NCBI RefSeq assembly: GCF_016656965.1
Contig: NZ_CP067977.1
Location: forward strand, 2,256,501-2,320,500
DNA: 64,000 bases
Reading direction: 5' to 3'
From: Brevundimonas vitisensis
GTDB taxonomy: Bacteria > Pseudomonadota > Alphaproteobacteria > Caulobacterales > Caulobacteraceae
The position numbers and the translations under genes were made by a program. The notes under the pieces are model-generated. The model had not been told where the DNA came from, ran no database searches, and saw nothing but the letters and a program-made list of their open reading frames with translations. Position 1 is the first letter of the stretch. Each line of letters starts with the position of its first letter. This document shows, one piece after another, positions 32,057 through 41,341 of the stretch.

Positions 32057-33853
32057 CACGCCCTTGGCCGAGCCGAAGGCGTGCAGCAGGGCCTTCTTGC
32101 GGCCGGGCCCGACACCCTCGATCTCGTCCAGCGGGTTCTTCTTGATGTCCATGCTGCGACGGGTGCGGTGGGCCCCGTTGGCGAAGCGGTGCGCCTCATC
32201 GCGCAGGCGCTGGACGTAATAGAGGGCCGGCGATTTCAGGGGCAGCATGAAGGGCGGCTTGCCCGGCACGAAGAACCGCTCCATCCCGGCATCGCGATCC
32301 GGTCCCTTGGCCACGCCGACGGCGGTGATGTCGTCCAGGCCCAGGTCCGCCAGCACGGCCAGCACCTCGGCCAGCTGACCGGCGCCGCCGTCGATCAGCA
32401 GCAGGTCGGGGCGAACCACGTCCTCGGTGCCCTCTTCCTCGTCCTTGACCAGTCTGCTGAACCGGCGCCGCATCACCTCGCGCATCATGCCGTAGTCGTC
32501 GCCCGGCGTCAGGTCGGTGCCCCGGATGTTGAACTTGCGATACTGCGACTTCTGGAAGCCTTCGGGGCCAGCCACGATCATGCCGCCGACGGCATTGGTG
32601 CCCTGGATGTGGGCGTTGTCGTAAACCTCGATCCGCTCGGGGCGGGCCTCCAGGCCGAACGCCTCGCAGACCTCGTCCAGGATTTTGCCCTGGGCCGACC
32701 CTTCAGCCATCTTGCGACCCAGGGCCTCGCGGGCATTGGTCAGGGCGTGATCGACCAGCGCGTGACGATCGCCGCGCAACGGGCGCTCGATCGAGACGAC
32801 CCGGCGCCCGTCCGCCTGTTTCGCCTTCATGGAAAAGGCCTCTTCCAGAAGTTCCTTTTCGAAGGGCAGAACGTTGGACAGGATCAGCCGCGGGACTGGC
32901 TTGTCCTCATAGAACTGGCCCAGGAAGGCGGCGAGGATTTCGGGATCGGTGTCGGTCTTGTCGACGCGCGGGAAATAGGCCCGCCCGCCCCAGTTCTGGC
33001 CCGCCCGATAGAAAAACACCTGCACGCAGGCCTGCCCGCCTTCGCTGAACAGGGCAAAGACGTCGGCCTCTGCCACGCCTTCGGCACTGACGCTGGATTC
33101 CATGGTGATGGCCGACAGGGCGCGGATGCGGTCGCGGACGCGGGCGGCCTGTTCAAAGTCCATGGCTTCAGCGGCGTCGGTCATTTCCTGGGACAGCCGG
33201 GCGATCACGGCGCGGGACTTGCCCTTCAGAAAGGCCGAGGCCTCATCGACCAGCTCGCCGTAATCCTCCAGCGAGATCAGGCTGGTGCAGGGGGCCGAGC
33301 AGCGCTTGATCTGGTGCAGCATGCAGGGCCGGGTGCGGGTCTCATAGACACTGTCCGAGCAGGACCGCAGCAGGAAGGCCTTCTGCAGCGTGTTCAGCGT
33401 GCGGTTCACCGCCCAGGTCGAGGCGAACGGCCCGAAATAGTCGCCCGGCGTCGTATGGGCCCCGCGGTGCTTGCGGACCTGGGGCGCGCGGTGGTCCTTG
33501 CGGATCATCAGCTCGGCGAAGGACTTGTCGTCGCGCAGCACGACGTTGAAGCGAGGCTTCAGCTTCTTGATGAAGTTGGATTCCAGCAGCAGGGCCTCGG
33601 TCTCGGTTGCCGTGACCACCAGCTCCATCGACCGGGTCAGACTGACCATCAGGCCGATGCGCTGGGTGTGAAAACGCCCCTGAGCATACTGAAGGATGCG
33701 TTTCTTGATCGACTTGGCCTTGCCCACATACAGGCAGGTGCCGTCCTCGCCATACATCCGATAGACGCCGGGCTTGTCTGGCGCGCGGCGTGCCTCGTCG
33801 CGGATCAGGTCGGCGGCGACCAGCCGGGTCTCGGGAATCGGAGCGTCGTTCAT
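31967..33853 (-). CDS. uvrC: Excinuclease ABC subunit C
   Basis: The ATG at 33853 gives 628 residues. The GIY-YIG-type nuclease shows 'KPGVYRMYGEDGTCLYVGKAKSIKKRI'; the UVR segment 'EAMDFEQAARVRDRIRAL', the RNase H-like C-terminal nuclease ('IEVYDNAHIQGTNAVGGMIV', 'DLLLIDGGAGQLAEV') and the helix-hairpin-helix end ('IEGVGPGRKKALLHAFGSAKGV') follow. Together this is full-length UvrC, the dual-incision nuclease of nucleotide excision repair. A longer in-frame start at 33922 has no family similarity. Confidence 0.97.
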   Translation of the reverse strand: MNDAPIPETRLVAADLIRDEARRAPDKPGVYRMYGEDGTCLYVGKAKSIKKRILQYAQGRFHTQRIGLMVSLTRSMELVVTATETEALLLESNFIKKLKPRFNVVLRDDKSFAELMIRKDHRAPQVRKHRGAHTTPGDYFGPFASTWAVNRTLNTLQKAFLLRSCSDSVYETRTRPCMLHQIKRCSAPCTSLISLEDYGELVDEASAFLKGKSRAVIARLSQEMTDAAEAMDFEQAARVRDRIRALSAITMESSVSAEGVAEADVFALFSEGGQACVQVFFYRAGQNWGGRAYFPRVDKTDTDPEILAAFLGQFYEDKPVPRLILSNVLPFEKELLEEAFSMKAKQADGRRVVSIERPLRGDRHALVDHALTNAREALGRKMAEGSAQGKILDEVCEAFGLEARPERIEVYDNAHIQGTNAVGGMIVAGPEGFQKSQYRKFNIRGTDLTPGDDYGMMREVMRRRFSRLVKDEEEGTEDVVRPDLLLIDGGAGQLAEVLAVLADLGLDDITAVGVAKGPDRDAGMERFFVPGKPPFMLPLKSPALYYVQRLRDEAHRFANGAHRTRRSMDIKKNPLDEIEGVGPGRKKALLHAFGSAKGVSRAAVADLVKVDGINQALAERIHAFFRKA

Positions 33854-33869
33854 TCCCCCCGATATAGGC

Positions 33870-34316
33870 TCAGGAACGCCGGACCAGAACCACCCCGGCA
33901 ATGACCAGGGCGACGCCGGCAACCCGGCCCAGGTTCAACGGCTGGCGCGGCACGCCCAGGGCTCCGAAATGATCCAGCGTCAGGCTGAGAAGCAGCTGGC
34001 CTGCCACCATCAGCGTCACGGTCATCGCCACGCCCAGACGCGGCACGGCCCAGGCCGCGGCAACCACAAAGACCACGCCATAGAGCCCTCCGGCCCAGGC
34101 CCAGGCCGGCAGGGCCTTGGCCGCCTGGATGTCGGGCCGCGTCTGCAGGGCCAGGGCCATGATCCCCAGGGCGGCTGTTCCCACGGCGAAGGACACAAAG
34201 GCGGCATTGACCGGTGAGGCGACGGCGGTCGCCAGTCGCGCATTGGTCGGGGCCTGAAGCGCCGTCGCGCCGCCGGCGATGATGATGGCGATCATGGAAA
34301 GCAGCGTCGGGTTCAT
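33870..34316 (-). CDS. DMT-type small transporter (YdcZ/DUF606-like)
   Basis: A 148-residue protein with five predicted helices: 'AIIIAGGATALQAPTNARLATAVASPVNAAFVSFAVGTAALG', 'WAWAGGLYGVVFVVAAAWAVPRLGVAMTVTLMVAGQLLLSLTLDHFGALG' and 'LGRVAGVALVIAGVVLVRR' match YdcZ/DUF606 members of the drug/metabolite transporter superfamily. These five-helix proteins likely pair as dimers. It stands divergent from the ABC permease and 16 bp before uvrC, so uvrC may be co-transcribed. Confidence 0.85.
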   Translation of the reverse strand: MNPTLLSMIAIIIAGGATALQAPTNARLATAVASPVNAAFVSFAVGTAALGIMALALQTRPDIQAAKALPAWAWAGGLYGVVFVVAAAWAVPRLGVAMTVTLMVAGQLLLSLTLDHFGALGVPRQPLNLGRVAGVALVIAGVVLVRRS

Positions 34317-34452
34317 GGCCTTGGGGCTAACACCGAAGGCGGCGGGACGGGAAGGGCCATGGCGGGTCGTCGTCGCCTTACCCCGATTTAACTTGGCCCT
34401 TACGCCGGGGGTCGTCACATAGCGGACAACCGAAAGGGCCGGTCGGAACCGC

Positions 34453-35625
34453 ATGTCTCTCGCACTCTCCACCCTGCTGTACGAATGGCGCCGCTACATG
34501 GCCGCCGTGATGGCGCTGGCCCTGTCGGGTCTGCTCGTCCTGGCCATGACCGGCGTCTTCATCGGCATCGGCAAGGGCTTCACCGCCACGATCGAGCGGT
34601 CGAACGCCGACATCATGATCATGCAGCCGGGGGCCACCAGCCTGATCGGCGGCCCATCGGGCGTGCCCCGCCGCTTCATCCCCATGGTCTATCGCAACCC
34701 GGAGGTGGTCGAGGTCCAGCCGCTGGACGGCGCGGGCGGCACGTTCCAATCCGTCAAGAACGTCGATCCGACCTTGTCCCAGGCCGAGCGAGCCAAGATG
34801 GGGGCGCCGCGCCAGGAGTTCGTCCAGGCCAGCATCATCGACACCACGCCCGATGCCGTTACGATCCCTCAGGATTATTCCCAGGAACTGGTCGACGCCC
34901 TGCGGCAACCCTATACGGTCGCGGTCGATGAGACGGCCCTGCCCAAGCTGGGTGTGAAACTGGGCGACAAGGCCCTGTACAACGGCCAGACGGTCACCGT
35001 CGTCGGTGTGACGCGCGGTTATCCCAACATGATGCAGGCTACGGTCGTGATGTCGCGCGACACCCTGCGGATGCTCGGCCAGGCCGACAACGGACCTCGC
35101 GTCGGGCCATTGATGGTCAAGATCCGCAATCCCGAGCGGGCCCAGGCGGTGGCGGCGCAGCTGAATGAGCTGGGCAATGGTCAGTGGAAGGCATGGACCC
35201 GCCAGGAACTGGCCGATGCCAATGCCGGGGCGATGTTTCAGGAAGGCATTCTGGTCATCATCATCGGCGGGTGCGTGGTTCTGGGCACCATCATCGGCGT
35301 CGCCATCACCTGGCAGACGCTGCGCGGTGCCATCATGGCCAACATCAAGGAATTCGCCTCGCTGCGCGCCCTGGGCGTCGGCATGGGGTCGCTTCGGCGG
35401 ATCGTGATGGAACTGAGCTTCTGGGTCGGCTGCGTCGGCGTGATCGCGGCGATCGGCCTGACCTGGCTGGTGTCCCTGTTCGCCATGGCCAATGCCGTCA
35501 TCATCGCCCTGCCACCCATCCTGCTGATCGTCGTCGGCGGCGGATTGATCCTGATCGCCATGCTGTCGGGCTTTCTGTCGCTCGGCATCCTGAAGAACAG
35601 CCAGCCTGCGGACCTTCTGCGATGA
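34453..35625 (+). CDS. ABC transporter permease, FtsX/DevC-like
   Basis: A 390-residue protein with an N-terminal TM helix (about 18-40), a large periplasmic region and three C-terminal helices (about 260-285, 310-335, 350-375), the FtsX/MacB-DevC topology. 'EWRRYMAAVMALALSGLLVLAMTGVFIGIGKGF' and 'FASLRALGVGMGSLRRIVMELSFWVG' are typical. It begins a three-gene set with an ATPase (4-bp overlap) and a HlyD-like adaptor. Likely an exporter for lipids, peptides or heterocyst-glycolipid-like products; substrate unknown. Confidence 0.88.
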   Translation: MSLALSTLLYEWRRYMAAVMALALSGLLVLAMTGVFIGIGKGFTATIERSNADIMIMQPGATSLIGGPSGVPRRFIPMVYRNPEVVEVQPLDGAGGTFQSVKNVDPTLSQAERAKMGAPRQEFVQASIIDTTPDAVTIPQDYSQELVDALRQPYTVAVDETALPKLGVKLGDKALYNGQTVTVVGVTRGYPNMMQATVVMSRDTLRMLGQADNGPRVGPLMVKIRNPERAQAVAAQLNELGNGQWKAWTRQELADANAGAMFQEGILVIIIGGCVVLGTIIGVAITWQTLRGAIMANIKEFASLRALGVGMGSLRRIVMELSFWVGCVGVIAAIGLTWLVSLFAMANAVIIALPPILLIVVGGGLILIAMLSGFLSLGILKNSQPADLLR

Positions 35626-36374
35626 CCACAAAGGTGCACGGCAATCACGGCGACTTCGCGATCGAGGCCAAGGGCCTGGTCAAGCGGTTCAAGTCCGGAA
35701 AGAGCTTTGTCGAGGTTCTGAAGGGCGTGGACTTCGACGCCCGTCACGGCGACCTGACCATGGTCATGGGGCCATCCGGTTCGGGCAAGTCGACCCTGGT
35801 GGCGACCCTGTCCGGTCTGCTGCGCCCGGAGGAGGGCCGCGTCGACATGCTGGACGTCGATGATCTCTGGAAGATGTCGTCGGGCAAGATCGACAAATTC
35901 CGCCTGGACCACTGCGGCTTCATCTTCCAGGGTTTCAACCTGTTTCCGGCCCTGACCGCCCTGCAACAGGTCGAGGTGGTGCTGAAATTCCAGGGGCTGT
36001 CGTCGGGCGATGCCAAGCGGCGGGCCACGGCGGCCCTCGAAGAGGTGGGCCTGGGGCCGCGTCTGCATCAGCGGCCGACCATCCTGTCAGGTGGCGAAAA
36101 GCAACGCGTCGCCATCGCTCGCGCCCTCGCCAAGGATCCGCAGATCCTGTTCGCGGACGAACCGACCTCGGCCCTGGACGGCGAGAACGGCCAGATCGTG
36201 ATCCGGCTGCTGCGACGGGCGGCCACGGAGCACGGGGCTGCCGTCATCTGCGTGACCCACGATCCGCGCCTCGAAGCCTGGGCCGATCGGGTCATCAAGA
36301 TCGAAGACGGCAAGATCGTCGACGACCAGCGTCACACGCCCGATCCCAATGCCGTCCTGGCCTCCCATCACTGA
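35622..36374 (+). CDS. ABC transporter ATP-binding protein (DevA/LolD-like)
   Basis: A 250-residue ATPase starting in the permease stop (ATGA). Walker A 'GPSGSGKST', Q-loop 'FIFQGFNLFPALTALQQVE', signature 'LSGGEKQRVAIARA', Walker B 'ILFADEPTSALD' and H-loop 'VTHDPRLE' are complete. The P-S-G-S-G-K-S-T plus F-Q-G-F-N-L pattern is that of the MacB/LolD/DevA branch. It energises the FtsX-like permease upstream, with the HlyD-like adaptor 36 bp downstream. Confidence 0.93.
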   Translation: MTTKVHGNHGDFAIEAKGLVKRFKSGKSFVEVLKGVDFDARHGDLTMVMGPSGSGKSTLVATLSGLLRPEEGRVDMLDVDDLWKMSSGKIDKFRLDHCGFIFQGFNLFPALTALQQVEVVLKFQGLSSGDAKRRATAALEEVGLGPRLHQRPTILSGGEKQRVAIARALAKDPQILFADEPTSALDGENGQIVIRLLRRAATEHGAAVICVTHDPRLEAWADRVIKIEDGKIVDDQRHTPDPNAVLASHH

Positions 36375-36410
36375 CATTCATCTCCGTCTTAAAGACCGAA
36401 AGACCCCGCT

Positions 36411-37418
36411 ATGCCCGCCTTCCTGAAGAAAAAACGGATCTGGATCGGCCTCGCCCTGATCATCGTCCTGGTGGTCGGCTTCCTGATGATGCAAAGCGCC
36501 GGGGCCGCCAAGAAGGCCGAGGATGAGAAGGCGGCCGCCAATGCCCCGGCCAGCCCCTATTCGGCCATCGCCAACGGCAAGGCGGATGTTGAGGGCGGCA
36601 TCATCCAGATCGCTGCGCGTCGTGGCGGTATCGTGAAGGAAGTCCTGGTTCAGGAAGGCGATCGGGTCGTCGCCGGTCAGGTCCTGGCCCGCCAGGAGGA
36701 CGACGAGCCGCGCCTGGCCTATCAGCGGGCCCAGGCCGAGGTCGCCCAGGCCGAAAGCCAGCTGGCCGCGATCCGGGTCGAGATCAGCACGGCCCGGCGC
36801 GAATACGATCGCCTGGCCCGGCTGGTGGACACCAATTTCGTCGCCGCCCAGCGCATCGACCAGGCCCGCGACGCCATTGCCACGGCCGAGGCACGCCTGG
36901 CCTCACAGCAGGCTTCGATCATGACTGCCCGGGCGCGGCTGAACGAGGCGGCCTATAACCTGGAACTGACCGTTATCCGTGCTCCCATGGCCGGCCGGAT
37001 CGTGCGTCGCTATGCCAATCCCGGCGCGGGCGCCTCGACCCTGAACGTCTCGACCATGTTCGACCTGGAGCCCGATGCCCCGCGTATCGTCCGCGCCGAG
37101 ATCGTCGAGGCCGACATTCCGAACATCACCCCCGGCCAGCAGGTCGAGATCAGCCCCGAGGGCGATCCTTCCAAGGTCTATGTCGGGCGGGTGCTGCGCC
37201 GTGCCGCCGTGTTCGGGGCCCGCAAACTGGCCTCGGACGATCCGTCGCAACGCTCCGACGAGCGGGTCGTCGAGGTGGTGGTGTCGTCCGACGACGCCCC
37301 GCTGCTGATCGGTCAGCGGGTGCTGGTGAAGTTCATGAAGCCGGGTGAAACGGCCGGAGCTCCGCGCCAGACCACGGTCGGCGTCGGCCCTGACCAGGCG
37401 ATGCGGACGCCGGGGTAA
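36411..37418 (+). CDS. HlyD/MacA-type membrane-fusion (periplasmic adaptor) protein
   Basis: A 335-residue protein anchored by one TM helix (about 10-30). 'IIQIAARRGGIVKEVLVQEGDRVVAGQVLARQEDDE' is the lipoyl half, a coiled-coil of about 90 residues (100-190) contains 'EVAQAESQLAAIRVEISTARREYDRLARLVDTNFVAAQRIDQA', and 'LTVIRAPMAGRIV' closes the hairpin. It would dock the ABC pump to an outer-membrane channel; no TolC-like gene lies nearby, so a shared channel is likely. Third gene of the exporter operon. Confidence 0.9.
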   Translation: MPAFLKKKRIWIGLALIIVLVVGFLMMQSAGAAKKAEDEKAAANAPASPYSAIANGKADVEGGIIQIAARRGGIVKEVLVQEGDRVVAGQVLARQEDDEPRLAYQRAQAEVAQAESQLAAIRVEISTARREYDRLARLVDTNFVAAQRIDQARDAIATAEARLASQQASIMTARARLNEAAYNLELTVIRAPMAGRIVRRYANPGAGASTLNVSTMFDLEPDAPRIVRAEIVEADIPNITPGQQVEISPEGDPSKVYVGRVLRRAAVFGARKLASDDPSQRSDERVVEVVVSSDDAPLLIGQRVLVKFMKPGETAGAPRQTTVGVGPDQAMRTPG

Positions 37419-37461
37419 GACTTGTCAGAGTTCTCCCCGCAGGTTCGCGGGGCAGGACGGT

Positions 37462-38259
37462 TCATCGCCCCGTGAAGTCCCCCGGGCGCTTCTCCAGCAC
37501 AGCGCTGACCCCCTCCAGGTGGTCGTCGCTGAGATGGGCCAGGGCCTGGATGGCCGCGGACATTTCCAGGATCTGATCGAAGCTTGCCTCACGACCTTGG
37601 CGCAGCAGGCTCTTGGCCATCCTCAGGGCCTGGGGCGGCTGGGCGGCGATCTGGCCGGCGGTGTCCATCGCCTCGTCCATCAGCTGATCGTGCGGCACCA
37701 CGCGGTTGACCAGACCCCAGCGCTCGGCCGTCTCCGCATCGATCGAGCGGGCCGTGAACAGCATTTCGGCCGCGCGGACATAGCCGATGTTGCGCGGCAG
37801 CAGCCAGGCTCCACCGTCGCCCGGAATGATGCCCAGCTTCAGAAACGGCACGCCGAAACTGGCCCGGTCCGAGGCGATCCGGATGTCGGCCAGTCCGGCG
37901 ATGTCGCAGCCCAGCCCCATGGCCGGCCCGTTGACAGCGGCCACCAGCGGCACCTCAAGCCCATAGAGAGCGCGCACGATACGGTGAACGACCCGCCGAT
38001 AGCGCTCGCGGATGGCGGTGCCCGACCCTTCGAACAGGTCCGTCCGCGCCTTCATCGCCTTCAGGTCTCCACCAGCGGAGAATGCCCGTCCTGCCCCGGT
38101 CAGGATGACGCAGCGGATTTCCGGGTCCGCATTGACCGCCTCGCAGGCGTCGGCAAAGGCCTGACCGTCTTCGGGGTCGGGAAGGGCATTCAGTCGCTCT
38201 GGGCGATCCAGTGTCCAGATCGCGATCCTGCCGCGCCGTTCCTGGTTGATCAGTGACAT
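37462..38259 (-). CDS. Crotonase (enoyl-CoA hydratase/isomerase) family protein
   Basis: A 265-residue protein with the crotonase fold: oxyanion segment 'AGRAFSAGGDLKAM', 'AAVNGPAMGLGCDIAGLADIRIASDRASFGVPFLKLGIIPGDGGAWLLP' and 'GLVNRVVPHDQLM'. The two catalytic glutamates of the rat hydratase are not kept: the C-E-L-A Glu is Asp (C-D-I-A) and the Q-P-E position is Phe (V-P-F). The 'PGDGGAW' variant occurs in a separate crotonase subgroup, so a simple hydratase is unlikely; isomerase, decarboxylase or hydrolase roles are open. Divergent from the methyltransferase gene. Confidence 0.88.
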   Translation of the reverse strand: MSLINQERRGRIAIWTLDRPERLNALPDPEDGQAFADACEAVNADPEIRCVILTGAGRAFSAGGDLKAMKARTDLFEGSGTAIRERYRRVVHRIVRALYGLEVPLVAAVNGPAMGLGCDIAGLADIRIASDRASFGVPFLKLGIIPGDGGAWLLPRNIGYVRAAEMLFTARSIDAETAERWGLVNRVVPHDQLMDEAMDTAGQIAAQPPQALRMAKSLLRQGREASFDQILEMSAAIQALAHLSDDHLEGVSAVLEKRPGDFTGR

Positions 38260-38333
38260 CGGGACCTCTCGACTTCGATCGGCGATCTATATCGCGCTTT
38301 GCCCGCATGGCGACGGGGGGTAAGGCGTGCGGC

Positions 38334-39233
38334 ATGACGATCATCCTTCATGGGCACCCGCCCGCCGTGTTCGACCCGCCCGCCGGGGCCGTCCAGACCT
38401 CGCCACTGATTCCCGGCTCCGCCTCGCTGGAAGACCTGGCGTCCGGCTGCGCCTCCATGGCCATGGTGTATGCGCCCCCCGGCGTGCTGGAGCGCCGCCA
38501 CACCCTGGCGCTGGCCCTGCGGGCGCTGCGGCCGGGCGGACGGCTGGATGTCATGGCCCCCAAGGACCGCGGTGGCTCGCGCCTGAAGAAGGAACTGGCG
38601 GCTTTTGGCGTCACGGTCGAGGAAACGGCCAAGGCGCACCATCGCCGCTGCATCGCCCTGGTGCCGGAAGCGCCGACGGGTCTGGAGGCCGCGATCGCAG
38701 CAGGGGACCTGCAATGGGTCGACCCGGTCGGCGCTTGGTCTCAGCCGGGCGTCTTCGCCTGGGACCGGATCGACCCGGGCACGGCGCTGCTGGCCAACCA
38801 CCTGCCGTCGCTGCGGGGGCGGGGTGCGGATCTGGGCTGCGGCTATGGAGCCTTGGCGACCGTGGCGCTGCGATCGGAGGGAGTCACGGGCCTGCGGCTG
38901 GTCGATCTGGACCGCCGGGCGGTCGCGGCGGCCCGGCGCAATGTCGAGGATCCGCGCGCCAGCTTTGAATGGGCCGATGCGCGCACCCTGCCCACCGAGG
39001 GCGATCTGGATTTCGTGGTCATGAACCCGCCCTTTCACGAAGGGGGCAGCGAGGATCGCCGCCTGGGTCAGGCCTTTGTTCGCCAGGCGGCCGGGATGCT
39101 GCGCACCGGCGGGGTTCTGTGGCTGGTCGCCAACCGGCACCTGCCCTATGAGGCCGAGCTGAGTGCGGCGTTCAAGCGGTTCTCTCCGGTGGCGGACACC
39201 GGAGGCTATAAGGTCATCGAGGCCGTGAAGTGA
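38334..39233 (+). CDS. RsmC-like class I SAM methyltransferase
   Basis: The ATG at 38334 gives 299 residues. The C-terminal half has the SAM motif 'GADLGCGYGALATVAL', the acidic 'LRLVDLDRRAVAAARRN' and the catalytic 'NPPFHEGGSEDRRLG' (N-P-P-F) of rRNA N2-guanine methyltransferases; the N-terminal half is a weaker, Ala/Gly-rich duplicate domain, as in RsmC/RlmG. It probably methylates 16S rRNA G1207 or a related guanine. The stop overlaps the start of rsuA, another rRNA-modifying gene, by 4 bp. Confidence 0.88.
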   Translation: MTIILHGHPPAVFDPPAGAVQTSPLIPGSASLEDLASGCASMAMVYAPPGVLERRHTLALALRALRPGGRLDVMAPKDRGGSRLKKELAAFGVTVEETAKAHHRRCIALVPEAPTGLEAAIAAGDLQWVDPVGAWSQPGVFAWDRIDPGTALLANHLPSLRGRGADLGCGYGALATVALRSEGVTGLRLVDLDRRAVAAARRNVEDPRASFEWADARTLPTEGDLDFVVMNPPFHEGGSEDRRLGQAFVRQAAGMLRTGGVLWLVANRHLPYEAELSAAFKRFSPVADTGGYKVIEAVK

Positions 39234-39976
39234 AAACGCCCACTTCCCGCGTGGACAAGCTGCTGGGGTCGATGGGCTATGGCTCTCGCACCGAGATGGC
39301 CCGTCTCGGCAAGCTGGGCGGCATCACCCTGGACGGCAGCGAGATCCGGGACGTTTCGGTCCGCATCCCCATCACCCCCGACCTGCCATCGCGCATGCAG
39401 GTCGATGGCCAGCCGCTGGACCCTGTTCCCGGCCTGGTGATCCTGCTGAACAAGCCGCTGGGCATGACCTGTTCGCACAAGGAGGACGGCGAGCTGGTCT
39501 ATGATGTCCTGCCCGAGCGTTGGCGGCGTCGCGACCCGGCCATCTCCACCATCGGCCGGTTGGACAAGGCGACGACCGGCCTGTTGCTGCTGACCGACGA
39601 CGGCGACCTGCTGCATCGGGTCATTTCGCCCAAACGCCATGTGGCCAAGGTCTATGTGGCCACCTTGGCCCGGCCGCTGGTCGGGACCGAGGGCGATCTG
39701 TTCGCGGCGGGGGGGCTGGTGCTGGAAGGCGAGGCCAAGCCTCTGGCCCCCGCGACATTGGAGGTGTTGTCGCCGGCCCCCGATGGTCGCCACAGGGCGC
39801 GGCTGACCGTGACCGAAGGCCGCTATCACATGGTGCGCCGCATGTTCGCGGCGGTCGGCAATCACGTCGAGGCGCTGCATCGCGAACGCCTCGGTGGCCT
39901 GACCCTGCCGGACGATCTGGCAACCGGTGAGTGGCGGCTGATGACGCCGGAGGAGATTGAGCAGATCTTCCTGTAG
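39230..39976 (+). CDS. rsuA: 16S rRNA pseudouridine synthase, RsuA family
   Basis: The GTG at 39230 (within the previous stop) gives 248 residues. An S4-like domain covers residues about 5-60 ('SRVDKLLGSMGYGSRTEMARLGKLGGI'), then the catalytic domain with 'GLVILLNKPLGMTCS', 'STIGRLDKATTGLLLLTDDGDL' (catalytic Asp in G-R-L-D) and 'GRYHMVRRMFAAVGNHVEALHR'. It should convert U516 of 16S rRNA; paralogues RluB/E/F exist, so the exact target is inferred from the length and best-known pattern. Confidence 0.9.
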   Translation: MKTPTSRVDKLLGSMGYGSRTEMARLGKLGGITLDGSEIRDVSVRIPITPDLPSRMQVDGQPLDPVPGLVILLNKPLGMTCSHKEDGELVYDVLPERWRRRDPAISTIGRLDKATTGLLLLTDDGDLLHRVISPKRHVAKVYVATLARPLVGTEGDLFAAGGLVLEGEAKPLAPATLEVLSPAPDGRHRARLTVTEGRYHMVRRMFAAVGNHVEALHRERLGGLTLPDDLATGEWRLMTPEEIEQIFL

Positions 39977-40036
39977 CGCCTGCTGGAACCACGCCGCCCC
40001 GCAGGCCTTATTGCTCCGCTTCAACGGGGTCTGACG

Positions 40037-41254
40037 ATGACGGGTGCCACCAACAAACGTGACCTTCGCACGGGTCGGTCGGTGTGGGCCGACAGTCCGG
40101 GCCTGGGCGTGTCGGTCCGGCCCTTGACCGAGGCCGTGTCCGTCGATGTCGCCATCGTGGGAGCGGGCATCAGCGGGGCCTTCATTGCCAGGGAGCTGGC
40201 GCGGGACCATTCGGTCGCTGTGCTGGATCGGCGTCCGCCGCTTATGGGCTCGACCGTGGCCTCGACCGCCATGTTGCAGTGGGAGATCGACCTGCCTCTG
40301 ACCGCGCTGGCGGACGAGATCGGCATGGCCAAGGCCAGGCGGGCCTATGGCCGGTCCCGCGCTGCGGTCGATGATCTCAAGCGGATCGTGGCCGAGGAGG
40401 GCATCCGCTGCGGGCTGAAGGACAAGGGATCGCTCTATCTGGCGGGTGATGACTACGGCCGTCGCGCCCTGGAAGCCGAGGCCGAAGCCAGGGCCGGGAT
40501 CGGGCTGGACAGTCTCTTCATCGGGCCGGCGGATTTGCGCGACCGGTACGGCATCGAGCGGACAGGGGCGATCGTGTCCCAGGGCTCGGCCAGCGCCGAC
40601 CCCGCCAGGCTGGCCGCGGGTCTGATGCGGCGCGCAATCGCCGATGGAGCCAAGGTCTATTCGCCGGTCGAGGTTCTGCAGGCGGCCAGCGATCCCGATG
40701 GCGTGACCCTGCTGACCGATGCCGGTCATGCGGTTCGGGCCCGGACGGTGATCTTCTGCTGCGGCTATGAGTTCCCCAAGGGCGTGCCGACACCGGGGGC
40801 TGAGGTCATCTCGACCTGGGCCCTGGCCACCAAGCCGCGCAGCGTCTGCCCCGCCTGGCTAAAGGACATGCTCGTGTGGGAGGCGTCCGACCCCTACCTC
40901 TATTTCCGTATGGGACAGGACGGTCGGCTGATCGTCGGCGGCGAGGACGAAGCCGATCCCATCGCCCATGATGACCCCGCCAAGCTGAAGCGCAAATGCG
41001 AGACCATTGCGCGCAAGCTCAAAGCCCTGATGCCCACTTTGGAGTTCGAGATCGACTACACCTGGGCCGGCGCCTTCGGGACCAGCACGACCGGCCTGCC
41101 GTCGATCGCGCCGGTGCCTGACATGGACCACGCCTTTGCCGTCATGGGTTTTGGCGGAAACGGCATCACCTATTCGGTCATCGCCTCGCAGATCGTGTCG
41201 GCGGCGGTGCGCGGAAAGCCGGACCCGGATGCAGACTTGTATCGACCCGATTGA
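40037..41254 (+). CDS. FAD-dependent oxidoreductase (DAO family)
   Basis: A 405-residue protein with the dinucleotide motif 'VDVAIVGAGISGAFIARELA' at about 36-55, 'VLDRRPPLMGSTVASTAMLQWEID' with the flavin-loop, and 'AVMGFGGNGITYSVIASQIVSAAVRG' near the C-terminus. This is the DAO/glycine-oxidase type that oxidises amines or amino acids with release of H2O2. No partner gene shows the substrate. It is 60 bp after rsuA and separate from the trp genes by 87 bp. The N-terminal 30 residues are extra to the core. Confidence 0.88.
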   Translation: MTGATNKRDLRTGRSVWADSPGLGVSVRPLTEAVSVDVAIVGAGISGAFIARELARDHSVAVLDRRPPLMGSTVASTAMLQWEIDLPLTALADEIGMAKARRAYGRSRAAVDDLKRIVAEEGIRCGLKDKGSLYLAGDDYGRRALEAEAEARAGIGLDSLFIGPADLRDRYGIERTGAIVSQGSASADPARLAAGLMRRAIADGAKVYSPVEVLQAASDPDGVTLLTDAGHAVRARTVIFCCGYEFPKGVPTPGAEVISTWALATKPRSVCPAWLKDMLVWEASDPYLYFRMGQDGRLIVGGEDEADPIAHDDPAKLKRKCETIARKLKALMPTLEFEIDYTWAGAFGTSTTGLPSIAPVPDMDHAFAVMGFGGNGITYSVIASQIVSAAVRGKPDPDADLYRPD

Positions 41255-41341
41255 CGGGGACGGCGGGGTGACCCATGACGCCGCGCGGCGGTCGTCGCCC
41301 GGAGTGACGGGTGCCGCGCTCGCAGGTTCGGAGCATGAACG

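Noticed and set aside
37430..37461. Small hairpin after the HlyD-like gene as terminator
   Set aside because: Only a 6-bp stem and no T-run.
41255..41341. trp attenuator before trpF
   Set aside because: No short ORF with tandem Trp codons and no terminator/antiterminator pair in the 87-bp gap.
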